A stretch of 12,643 bases of DNA, taken from contig JAKRWB010000737.1 of the NCBI GenBank assembly GCA_022353185.1, forward strand, positions 1 through 12,643, read 5' to 3'. The stretch comes from ANME-2 cluster archaeon (GTDB lineage: Archaea > Halobacteriota > Methanosarcinia > Methanosarcinales > Methanocomedenaceae). Made by a program: the position numbers and the translations under genes. Under the pieces are notes generated by a model. That model was not told the origin of the DNA. It saw only the letters and a program-made list of their open reading frames with translations, and did no database searches. Of this stretch, positions 6,083-12,524 are shown piece after piece. Each line of letters starts with the position of its first letter. The first letter of the stretch is position 1.

Positions 6083-7492
6083 TTATTCCTTATTGCTCAG
6101 TATGATCTTATCAATAGAGATCTTTGCATTCTTTAGGGTTATCTTCACACCGCCGCCGCCACCGGTCATTGGTGGAAGGTTTTGCAGCATTGCCGGGTCA
6201 AATGCGGGCATGCCGACCTGGAGCATACCGATTGCACGGGTCTCAGCTACTGACTCATCTTCAGCAGGTTCCTCTTCCTCAGTGGTCCATCTCTCAACGA
6301 TGGGATGTCCTTTTTCAGTAAGGAACTTCTTGAGCGTGTCAATATCCTGGGCATCTTCTTCAGTTGCCACCTTGTCCACAATATCTGCAGGAATATCTTC
6401 AAGCACCTTGTCCTTGAGATGTTTTGGCATCCAGACCACCCGGTTCCAGCCGCCGTCCGACTGTATGAACTTGGGTGAGCGGAAATAATTGATACCCACG
6501 CCTAAAAATCCCATAACCTGCTTACCGCCGCCAGTCTGCCCAGCCATTGTACTAAATGCCAGTCCGTTAGGAGCATTACCGGTAAAGTCCCTGTCAACCC
6601 ACCCGATACCATCCACTTCCGGTACGTAGAATCCGACGACTTCAAAGCAGCCGCATGAAGTGTGTGGGAACTCAAAGAAACTGTGTATCTTTATTCTGTT
6701 ATACTCGCCGCCAGAGAGTTTCTGGGCGACTTCATTGACACCGGAATATTCTCCACTTAACTCATCCAGGCATTCACCCTTTTTAATAGCGAACTGCGGT
6801 CCTTCGGGGTCCACCTTTGCAGCCGCCCGCCCATCAAACCAGTTGATAGCTCCGCATAGTGCAATACGGTCAGGGGAAATCACACATACACTGGTGGGTG
6901 CAAAACTCTGGCACAGGGAACAACCATAAAACTCTTCAACGTCTTCATCGTGCAGATTGCGTGTCCGCTCGTCCCTGGCAGCATATCTCTCCATTGCCTT
7001 TGCCAGTTCTTCTTCTACCTTTTCCAGATCAGTGATGTATGTGGCCTCTATCTTTTCAATAAACGTCAATTCATTCTTGAACAACATCATGGAAGCCTTT
7101 GCAATATGTTCAAAGGATTTAAGACCTTTTGCAATGGCATCCTTATTTATCCGAATCCACACATCATACCGCTGGTTCAGGTGCATGACACCCTGGATGT
7201 AATTCTGGAAATCATGATTCCGCCTCTCAACAATAGCCTCAAGGTCAGGTTCAACCAGTTCTCCTGCGATGCGGTATATCATTGCCAGTGGATAACGTCC
7301 ACCCTCTTCCATTTCAGAGATGTCGGGGCCGATAAGAGTGAATTTACCATCTTCTATCTCATCTATTCCCACAGCATTTACCAGTTCGAACCCTTTGGAT
7401 TTCGGACCGGCCAGTTCAACATACATGTCATCCTTACGGACTCTCTCCCCTTCGAACATAGGGGATATCTCAAACGGGAATTCATCTGCCAT
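6083..7492 (-). CDS. cdhC: ACDS complex beta subunit, acetyl-CoA synthase CdhC
   Basis: CdhC makes and cleaves the acetyl C-C and C-S bonds at the Ni-Ni-[4Fe-4S] A cluster. The 469-residue protein has the A-cluster cysteines in YGCSLC (C191, C194) and SCGC (C280, C282), with further conserved C203 and C213. The GQTGGGKQVMGFLGVG block (319-334) is typical of the family. As in other archaeal ACS proteins there is no bacterial-type N-terminal CODH-binding domain. Residues about 404-448 are a low-complexity linker rich in E, A, P, M and G, ending GGGGG, and the last 21 residues form a separate basic element with K-I-T-L-K-N-A-K-I-S-I. GAGGAT lies about 5 nt before the ATG. It follows cdhB by 69 nt, a gap that contains a possible internal promoter, and precedes cooC by 16 nt. 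Confidence 0.98.
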   Translation of the reverse strand: MADEFPFEISPMFEGERVRKDDMYVELAGPKSKGFELVNAVGIDEIEDGKFTLIGPDISEMEEGGRYPLAMIYRIAGELVEPDLEAIVERRNHDFQNYIQGVMHLNQRYDVWIRINKDAIAKGLKSFEHIAKASMMLFKNELTFIEKIEATYITDLEKVEEELAKAMERYAARDERTRNLHDEDVEEFYGCSLCQSFAPTSVCVISPDRIALCGAINWFDGRAAAKVDPEGPQFAIKKGECLDELSGEYSGVNEVAQKLSGGEYNRIKIHSFFEFPHTSCGCFEVVGFYVPEVDGIGWVDRDFTGNAPNGLAFSTMAGQTGGGKQVMGFLGVGINYFRSPKFIQSDGGWNRVVWMPKHLKDKVLEDIPADIVDKVATEEDAQDIDTLKKFLTEKGHPIVERWTTEEEEPAEDESVAETRAIGMLQVGMPAFDPAMLQNLPPMTGGGGGVKITLKNAKISIDKIILSNKE

Positions 7493-7518
7493 TGTATATC
7501 CTCATGATTTTTTGTATT

Positions 7519-7528
7519 TGTATATAGT
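7519..7528 (-). promoter_or_regulatory. Possible internal TATA box before cdhC
   Basis: The 69-nt gap between cdhB and cdhC is AT-rich and on the minus strand contains CTATATACAA about 27-36 nt upstream of the cdhC ATG. An archaeal start at that spacing would lie just before the GAGGAT ribosome binding site. It may allow CdhC to be made separately, or it may be only AT-rich spacer. Confidence 0.25.
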
Positions 7529-7561
7529 AGATTATTCTTGCCACCAATTCATTGCAATTTA

Positions 7562-8092
7562 TTATAATTGTGCTACAACCACGTCCAGTGCCTTTAAAAA
7601 ATCGTCCGGTTTAAGATTGCCGAAGGATTGCTGGGCATTTGGATGATAGTGCCTGTCAATAGAGATTATCTTGATTTTTGTAAAATTCTTCAGGGTAGAC
7701 ATCAACTGGCTGGCATAGTAGTACGTATGCCCGAGGAATATGGTTGTATCATAGCCACCTTCACCATCGAATCCTTTCCAATCAGGGTCTTTCAGGTATG
7801 AGACCAGTGCGTGCAGATTTACATAGGTAGCATCAATACCTTCATCTTTCAACCGTTTAATACTGTTTCCAGTAGCAGCCACCGGGATGCCTTTCTCAGC
7901 CATGCGTTTGACCATATCAATGACACCATCATCACCACCTGCAGTTCCCACGATGAGCAGCGGGCGCCTGGCCTTTGAGATAAGTTTGCCTGCAACCTCT
8001 GCTTTAACGGCTTTTGCCATCTTTGGTCCGGGAATATTTGCCCTGTCAAAAGGCACTGCATTTTTTGTAGTATCCAGTTCAATAGCTGCCAT
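7562..8092 (-). CDS. cdhB: ACDS complex epsilon subunit CdhB
   Basis: CdhB is the small partner of CdhA in the alpha2-epsilon2 CODH component; its role is probably structural or in electron transfer. The 176-residue protein has the single Rossmann-like domain of the family, with RRPLLIVGTAGGDDGV in its first quarter, IPVAATGNS, and the YDTTIFLGHTYYYASQLMST block in its second half. The length is typical. I chose ATG at 8092, which overlaps the cdhA stop by 1 nt (TAATG) and has GGGGGCG upstream; a GTG at 8113 is in frame and would add seven residues inside the end of cdhA. Translation is probably coupled to cdhA. Confidence 0.94.
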   Translation of the reverse strand: MAAIELDTTKNAVPFDRANIPGPKMAKAVKAEVAGKLISKARRPLLIVGTAGGDDGVIDMVKRMAEKGIPVAATGNSIKRLKDEGIDATYVNLHALVSYLKDPDWKGFDGEGGYDTTIFLGHTYYYASQLMSTLKNFTKIKIISIDRHYHPNAQQSFGNLKPDDFLKALDVVVAQL

Positions 8093-10479
8093 TATTCGCT
8101 CGCCCCCTTGCACAGTCTGGGTACATTTGTGGGCTGGAATGATACATCAACCTTCCTGACCGGACCTTCAAGGATCTTTTTCTTGTCCCAGTCGATCTTC
8201 CATCCATGTTCCACTTCCAGTATTTTGAGCAAATCTTCCTTCTTTGCCAGTGGTAGGTCGGCTTCACTTCTTACATAAATATGCCAGTCATCGGGCAGTA
8301 TGCCCAGGTACTTTTCGCTCAGTTCAATATAATGGGTCAGCTTGATCATACGTCCCAGATTATTGTCACCGGGCCTGAAGCAAAGTTTAGCAAGCAGGGG
8401 CATGAGCTCTGCTTTATTTTCTGCTGATATCAGCAGATGTTCGGGTGCAGGTTCGACATTTTGCACTGAACCGTCCCTGGCATCCAGTAAGTTCCACTTA
8501 TCCTTGTCATATGGCTTACCCAGGTATGCCCGCCTGTATTTTGGTCCGTGGGGACCCAACACTACAGGTATACCAAGGCGGTTACAGCCTGTACCGATGG
8601 AAAGTGCCTTTTGGGTAAATCCACCCCAGGCCAGGCCCACGGCCCCTATCCTGTTCATTACATAATCTGCGATCTCTTCAAAGTTGCCATTAATATCGCG
8701 CCTGGCAAATATGGCGGCTACTTTGATAGTGGTGGCTGTTATGTGGGCGTTTGAAACACATGAACCGGTATTTAGCAGATTACCCTTGAGGAAGCTTCCT
8801 CCGTATCGCTCATACAGGGTCTTGCCTTCGTCATCTTTGAACATGCCAATATCCATGGCACTGCAGCCCGATGTAACTACAATATAACTCCGCTTCAGCA
8901 TCTCCTCAGCAATCTCATATACATCGCGGCTGCCGTCCGGGTAGTTAGGACAACCTATAATAGCCACTATACCGGGAGTAGTCCCCATCACAAGGTTGAC
9001 ACCCTCTTCCCTTATCTCAGCGTCTCCTACCTGGCCCCGGCCGGTCCTGACCTTCCCTTTCTCTTCACGTATGACCTTCTGTGCCGCTTTCTCTATCACA
9101 TTTAGTACCGGAATATCCTTAGGACAATCAAATTCGCACCGTCCGCAGCCTATACATTTATCATGCAATTCCTCAAACAGTGTCAGGTCGCCTCCTGCGG
9201 CGGCTTCCATTGCTTTATCAATTTCAAGTCCCTGGGGACAGCTTATCACACATGCACCGCACTGAGTGCAGCTTGAGGCCAGTTTCTTGAACTCATCATC
9301 ACTGGGCAGGGCAGTGAAACCTTTTTCTTTCCGTATCGGCGCCATCTTCATGACAAGTTTCGGGGCCAGTTCACCGACTTTTTCATAGTCGAACATTAAG
9401 ACACCGGGCTGGTCACCTGATACGAGGTCACTGATAATGTCATCAATATCATCTTTGCTCCTGTCAGGCAGACCGTACATGACCTTATTATTGGTAGCAA
9501 TGACCGGAATATGAAGTTTACTGGTTTCCGCCATCATATCGGCCCTGATACATTGCTCATCCACAATTATCAGGTCAGGGATGCCTGAGCGGATGTATTT
9601 AAGCTGTTTTGACAGAGACCCCACTACTTTTGCCTTAGGATTAACCCGGGTCATGTCATGTGCCGTGCAGCACAGGCCAGCTAATTCTATCTTGTCAAAC
9701 AGGTCATGCTCTTCCATATAGTCCATAATATATGTGACAGCAGCCACATTATGTCCTATACATAAAAGCACTGGTTTGGTGGAATCAATTAAACCCATAC
9801 CCATTTCAGCCAGTGGAGCATCGGCCTGGCTTTTTGGCATATCCAGACAGGATATCTGGATAATATCAGATACTTCCATACCAAGATGGTCCACCATACC
9901 TGCATGCAGGGCTTTGGATTCAAAGTCTATGGCACTCCCCTCCTGTCCAACGTGGGTTGTAGCCAGCAGTTGTGTTATCTGCTCTTCCACATAGTCCAGT
10001 ACAGGAACGAAATCTCCAATAGTCTCTGGTTCAATACCCATTATAGTCTGGGTGAGTGGTGCTTTTATGTTACTTGGCCCCACATCGATTGGATGGTCTG
10101 CTCCAAAACGCTTAATAAGATGGTTCAATAGGTGTCTGCCGTGGCCTGCGTGGGCGGCTGCACCTGTTAAGGTCCTGAGCATAGCTTCACGGGCCTGGTG
10201 GGCTTCCATGTTGATACCGCAAGCACCTTCCTTGTTGCCTGTCAGGTCACACTTGCCGTATGTACAGTAACAACACATATCACATATAGGTGAATATACG
10301 GGTTCGTATCGCTTAAGCAGCCTCATGTCCCAATCCCGCAGTTCATGTATTTCAGGAGCAGGAGTTGGACCTGTTGCTTTCTCTTTTTCCTTTGCTTTGC
10401 CAGAAGAAACAATACTCCCTATATTTATCTGGACATTTTCCAGGTTTTCAATGGTGAATTGGCCTTTTTTAATTGCCAT
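8092..10479 (-). CDS. cdhA: ACDS complex alpha subunit, Ni-Fe carbon monoxide dehydrogenase CdhA
   Basis: CdhA interconverts CO and CO2 at a Ni-Fe-S C cluster and exchanges electrons with ferredoxin. The 795-residue protein has an N-terminal tail with LENVQINIGSIV (13-24) and a K/E/P linker (about 28-43), then the cysteine block ICDMCCYCTYGKC (C66, C69, C70, C72, C77) plus C87 for the B and D clusters. The archaeal ferredoxin insert carries two [4Fe-4S] motifs: C404/407/410/414 and C442/445/448/452. Likely C-cluster ligand segments follow family order: GHN (H243), DEQC (C310), IGCPNYP (C510), TSGCS (C539) and TGSC (C574). Length and order are normal. GGAGAG lies 9 nt before the ATG. It is the first gene of the operon, divergent from rnhB and overlapping cdhB by 1 nt. 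Confidence 0.98.
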   Translation of the reverse strand: MAIKKGQFTIENLENVQINIGSIVSSGKAKEKEKATGPTPAPEIHELRDWDMRLLKRYEPVYSPICDMCCYCTYGKCDLTGNKEGACGINMEAHQAREAMLRTLTGAAAHAGHGRHLLNHLIKRFGADHPIDVGPSNIKAPLTQTIMGIEPETIGDFVPVLDYVEEQITQLLATTHVGQEGSAIDFESKALHAGMVDHLGMEVSDIIQISCLDMPKSQADAPLAEMGMGLIDSTKPVLLCIGHNVAAVTYIMDYMEEHDLFDKIELAGLCCTAHDMTRVNPKAKVVGSLSKQLKYIRSGIPDLIIVDEQCIRADMMAETSKLHIPVIATNNKVMYGLPDRSKDDIDDIISDLVSGDQPGVLMFDYEKVGELAPKLVMKMAPIRKEKGFTALPSDDEFKKLASSCTQCGACVISCPQGLEIDKAMEAAAGGDLTLFEELHDKCIGCGRCEFDCPKDIPVLNVIEKAAQKVIREEKGKVRTGRGQVGDAEIREEGVNLVMGTTPGIVAIIGCPNYPDGSRDVYEIAEEMLKRSYIVVTSGCSAMDIGMFKDDEGKTLYERYGGSFLKGNLLNTGSCVSNAHITATTIKVAAIFARRDINGNFEEIADYVMNRIGAVGLAWGGFTQKALSIGTGCNRLGIPVVLGPHGPKYRRAYLGKPYDKDKWNLLDARDGSVQNVEPAPEHLLISAENKAELMPLLAKLCFRPGDNNLGRMIKLTHYIELSEKYLGILPDDWHIYVRSEADLPLAKKEDLLKILEVEHGWKIDWDKKKILEGPVRKVDVSFQPTNVPRLCKGASE

Positions 10480-10496
10480 TGGGTTAAACTCTCCTT

Positions 10497-10520
10497 TTAA
10501 GATAAGATAATTAATATCAT
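10497..10520 (-). other. Seven-codon open frame in the cdhA leader
   Basis: In the presumed leader of the cdh transcript, ATG at 10520 opens the frame M-I-L-I-I-L-S ending in TAA directly before the cdhA GGAGAG site. It has no ribosome binding site, so translation is doubtful. Its position against the cdhA ribosome binding site is the only reason to record it. Confidence 0.12.
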
Positions 10521-10576
10521 GGTTTAGACAAATGCGTGATTTTCAATACACATTAAATACACTTTATTAATCTACG

Positions 10577-10585
10577 ATATAAATT
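10577..10585 (-). promoter_or_regulatory. Candidate TATA box of the cdh operon
   Basis: The minus-strand run AATTTATAT is the best TATA-like element upstream of cdhA, about 100 nt before the ATG. A start 25 nt downstream (near 10553) would leave a leader of about 73 nt. A weaker TATTTAATG at about 10550-10558 would give a leader near 50 nt. Long leaders are known for cdh operons of Methanosarcina. Confidence 0.4.
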
Positions 10586-10646
10586 GTTAAATTATATTTA
10601 CAGGTCGCTTTAGTCTATTCCAAATCGTTGTGTACATTTGAATTGT

Positions 10647-10669
10647 TAATCTCATGACGATTGAGATTA
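10647..10669. repeat. Inverted repeat in the cdhA-rnhB divergent intergenic region
   Basis: TAATCTCA (10647-10654) and TGAGATTA (10662-10669) are perfect 8-bp arms around a 7-nt centre. They lie about 65-90 nt upstream of the candidate cdhA TATA box and about 150 nt upstream of rnhB. It fits a dimeric regulator's binding site for the cdh promoter. No T-run follows on either strand, so a terminator is unlikely. The rest of the 338-nt gap is AT-rich with no gene. Confidence 0.4.
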
Positions 10670-10817
10670 TTAGTTTCAGCCCTAATTTCATTCAATATTA
10701 TTAAACGCTTTCGTAAACATAACGATTATTAAGCATATACAAAAATTTGAGTATGAAGTCTAAAAGCAATATGCTAATATCACATAAACCAAACATTCAC
10801 CAACAGGAATGGTTCAA

Positions 10818-11450
10818 ATGTTTGTGGCGGGTGTGGATGAAGCTGGAAAAGGGCCGGTATTGGGGCCCATGATTGTGGCAGGAGTAGTTATGGAAGAGAG
10901 CCGGCTGCCAGAGTTGCTACGATTGGGAGTGAAAGATTCAAAGGTCCTGTCTCCTGTACGGCGGAATTTCCTGTCAGCAAAGATAAAGGAAATTGCTGCA
11001 AGTTACCACATACTTGAGGTAAGTGCCGCTCAGATAGATGAAATGCGCAAAATAATGACCATGAACCAGTTAATGGTGGTGACTCATACAAAAGTGCTGC
11101 AAAACCTGCAACCTGACCGTGCATATCTGGATGCTGCTGATGTTAAAGAGGAACGGTTCGGGGAGAACGTGAAAAAGCGATATGCGGCCCCCATAGATAT
11201 TATAGCAAAACACAAGGCAGATGCAACCTACCCAATAGTGGCAGCAGCGTCCATACTTGCCAAGGTCCAAAGGGATCGGATCATAAGGGATATGGAAAGG
11301 AAAATGGGGGTGGCGCTGGGCAGCGGGTACCCTTCTGACCCCAAAACCATAAAATTCCTGGAAGAGTGGATAAAATCACATGAAAGTCTTCCGGATATTG
11401 CCAGACATTCATGGAAAACATCAGAAAATCTGCTCGAAAAAATGCGTTGA
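10818..11450 (+). CDS. rnhB: Ribonuclease HII
   Basis: RNase HII cuts the RNA strand of RNA-DNA hybrids, including single ribonucleotides in DNA. The 210-residue protein begins MFVAGVDEAGKGPVLGPMIV; with this start the catalytic acids are D7 and E8 (in the VDEAGKGP motif), D105 in AYLDAADV and D135 in HKADATYPIVAAASILAKV. The C-terminal GSGYPSDPKT and RHSWKT blocks, which contact the nucleic acid, are present. The DEAGKGP version has lysine where DEAGRGP is most common. I prefer ATG at 10818 because AGGA lies 9 nt upstream and archaeal homologues start close to the DEAG motif; an in-frame ATG at 10809 abuts that AGGA and would add three residues. It diverges from the cdh operon and is probably unrelated in function. 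Confidence 0.95.
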   Translation: MFVAGVDEAGKGPVLGPMIVAGVVMEESRLPELLRLGVKDSKVLSPVRRNFLSAKIKEIAASYHILEVSAAQIDEMRKIMTMNQLMVVTHTKVLQNLQPDRAYLDAADVKEERFGENVKKRYAAPIDIIAKHKADATYPIVAAASILAKVQRDRIIRDMERKMGVALGSGYPSDPKTIKFLEEWIKSHESLPDIARHSWKTSENLLEKMR

Positions 11451-11538
11451 TGATGGAAATTAATAACGCAAATAATAAGTAATAATAAACCATGATGAAT
11501 TTATCGGGATTACTCGAGACTTTAATGAGATGAATATT

Positions 11539-11757
11539 ATGACTGAGAAAACTTATGTTGAACAACCGTGTGGATATTGTGAGGGTACCGGAGAATCAGA
11601 AGGAAAACCTTGTATTGCCTGTAATGGCAGTAAAACTTTCATGGTAAGAGAACCTGCAACAAAATGCCAGTTCTGTAAAGGCAGAGGTTATATGATGCTT
11701 GGATCATGCTGCAGAACTTGCAAAGGAACTGGGTGGATGGGTATTAAGAAAAATTAA
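11539..11757 (+). CDS. Small DnaJ-type zinc-knuckle protein (no J domain)
   Basis: The 72-residue protein is almost entirely a DnaJ cysteine-rich zinc domain. Four CxxC units are visible, numbered from ATG at 11539: CGYCEGTG (C11, C14), CIACNG (C25, C28), CQFCKGRG (C43, C46) and CRTCKGTG (C58, C61). Three keep the full CxxCxGxG form and the second is shortened to CxxCxG. In DnaJ, units 1 and 4 bind one zinc and units 2 and 3 the other. There is no J domain, no substrate-binding domain and no membrane segment. Such stand-alone domains occur in archaea and plants, and a chaperone, thiol or redox role is a guess. The ATG at 11539 has TGAGATGA 5 nt upstream; an in-frame ATG at 11530 is less well placed. 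It follows rnhB by 88 nt on the same strand. Confidence 0.75.
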   Translation: MTEKTYVEQPCGYCEGTGESEGKPCIACNGSKTFMVREPATKCQFCKGRGYMMLGSCCRTCKGTGWMGIKKN

Positions 11758-11794
11758 TACATTATTCAGTAATATTTTGAGCCCCGACGCACTA

Positions 11795-11814
11795 CCCCCG
11801 AATGAATTCGGGGG
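11795..11814. repeat. Perfect GC-rich hairpin, possible IS200/IS605-type end relic
   Basis: CCCCCGAA (11795-11802), loop TGAA, TTCGGGGG (11807-11814) form a perfect 8-bp stem with a 4-nt loop. It lies 38 nt after the zinc-knuckle gene. No T-run follows (CATCCTCAGG), so it is not a classic terminator. Imperfect or perfect palindromes of this kind are common near the ends of IS200/IS605/IS1341 elements and in TnpB guide RNAs, but no tnpA or tnpB remains here. Confidence 0.4.
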
Positions 11815-11842
11815 CATCCTCAGGACTTGAGCGACTGATAAA

Positions 11843-11863
11843 GAACTATTGACTAATTAGTTC
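11843..11863. repeat. Short inverted repeat GAACTA/TAGTTC
   Basis: GAACTA (11843-11848) and TAGTTC (11858-11863) are 6-bp arms around a 9-nt loop, followed by CTTCTTGCT on the plus strand. It could be a weak 3' end signal for the zinc-knuckle transcript. The rest of 11758-11985 holds no gene that I can support. Confidence 0.25.
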
Positions 11864-11985
11864 CTTCTTGCTAATTACGTAATACATGACTTTCGGACAA
11901 ATTGATTTTGTTACCATCTTAACCACGGCTATATAAATAATAAATTAGACAATTAATGTATGAAAAAAATGTGAATTTCATCGAA

Positions 11986-12252
11986 TCAATATTTCCGGTA
12001 GATTTTGTTTCGGTGACCAGTTTCAATCACTATGATTAACAGACTATCATCAATAATGTCTAATATTACCCGATATTCACCAACGCGGTGAGTGTAGAGA
12101 GGATGACTTTTTGTCCTTTTTATTTTTTTTACATAAGAATAGGGGTCATTTTTAATATCATGAATCGATAGAATTATGTTCTGTGCAATATCCAGAGGGA
12201 GCTTTTTAAGATCCCTTTTCCCTTTAGATGTATACTTGACCTTATAGCTCAT
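11986..12252 (-). CDS. RelE/ParE-family toxin
   Basis: The 88-residue protein MSYKVKYTSKGKRDLKKLP... has the RelE/ParE layout: a first strand (YKVKYT), two helices (GKRDLKKLPLDIAQNIILSIHDI), then the antiparallel sheet with HRVGEYRVILDI (about 55-66) and IVIETGHRNKIYRKY at the C-terminus. RelE-like toxins cut mRNA in the ribosome, while ParE-like ones inhibit gyrase. The basic residues R56, R61 and the terminal H-R-N-K-I-Y-R-K-Y fit a RelE-like mRNase, but the class is not certain. It overlaps the upstream antitoxin gene by 4 nt (ATGA), which shows translational coupling. The length is normal and there are no defects. Confidence 0.88.
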   Translation of the reverse strand: MSYKVKYTSKGKRDLKKLPLDIAQNIILSIHDIKNDPYSYVKKIKRTKSHPLYTHRVGEYRVILDIIDDSLLIIVIETGHRNKIYRKY

Positions 12253-12485
12253 GACAGGTCAAACTCTTTCATAATTTCTTCTTCGGTGTGCAGTCGCCCC
12301 TGCTTGATATCTTCCAGTGCTTCTTCTATGCCATTTATCGCTTCGTCGCTGAGTGATTCTTCATCAATCGCCATATTTGCCAATCTCTTAACAACGGAGC
12401 TATATGATTCACGAGGATAATGTTTTAGAGATGTCAACATATCCTTAACTTTAGGATCCAGGCAGATTGTTGTTGTGGCATTCAT
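12249..12485 (-). CDS. Antitoxin partner of the RelE/ParE-family toxin
   Basis: The 78-residue acidic protein starts MNATTTICLDPKVKDMLTSL. The segment TTICLDPKVKDMLTSL (residues 4-19), followed by SYSSVVKRLANMAID (27-41), has the strand-helix-helix arrangement of a ribbon-helix-helix-like DNA-binding antitoxin. The C-terminal half (EALEDIKQGRLHTEEEIMKEF) is the usual toxin-wrapping helix. The start at 12485 has no ribosome binding site and sits about 6 nt from the predicted transcription start, so the mRNA is probably leaderless or nearly so. The antitoxin is first in the operon and the toxin overlaps its stop by 4 nt, the classic type II order. A palindrome lies just upstream. Confidence 0.82.
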   Translation of the reverse strand: MNATTTICLDPKVKDMLTSLKHYPRESYSSVVKRLANMAIDEESLSDEAINGIEEALEDIKQGRLHTEEEIMKEFDLS

Positions 12486-12491
12486 ATAGTT

Positions 12492-12511
12492 ACATATAGG
12501 ATATTATATGT
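12492..12511. promoter_or_regulatory. Palindromic operator of the toxin-antitoxin operon
   Basis: ACATATA (12492-12498) and TATATGT (12505-12511) are perfect 7-bp arms around GGATAT. The site lies between the TATA box and the antitoxin start codon, across the expected transcription start, the usual place for an antitoxin or antitoxin-toxin complex to repress its own promoter. Confidence 0.5.
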
Positions 12512-12523
12512 TAAATATATATT
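12511..12523 (-). promoter_or_regulatory. TATA box of the toxin-antitoxin operon
   Basis: The minus-strand AATATATATTTAA is centred about 32 nt upstream of the antitoxin ATG, giving a predicted start near 12491 and a leader of only about 6 nt. Confidence 0.5.
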
Positions 12524-12524
12524 G

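Noticed and set aside
6950..7507. A 185-codon plus-strand open frame opposite cdhC
   Set aside because: It lies within the well-supported cdhC, and its translation has no motif and a shadow-like composition.
10623..10725. AATCGTT near 10623 and AACGATT near 10719 as a long-range inverted repeat
   Set aside because: Seven-base arms about 90 nt apart in AT-rich DNA are expected by chance and have no supporting element.
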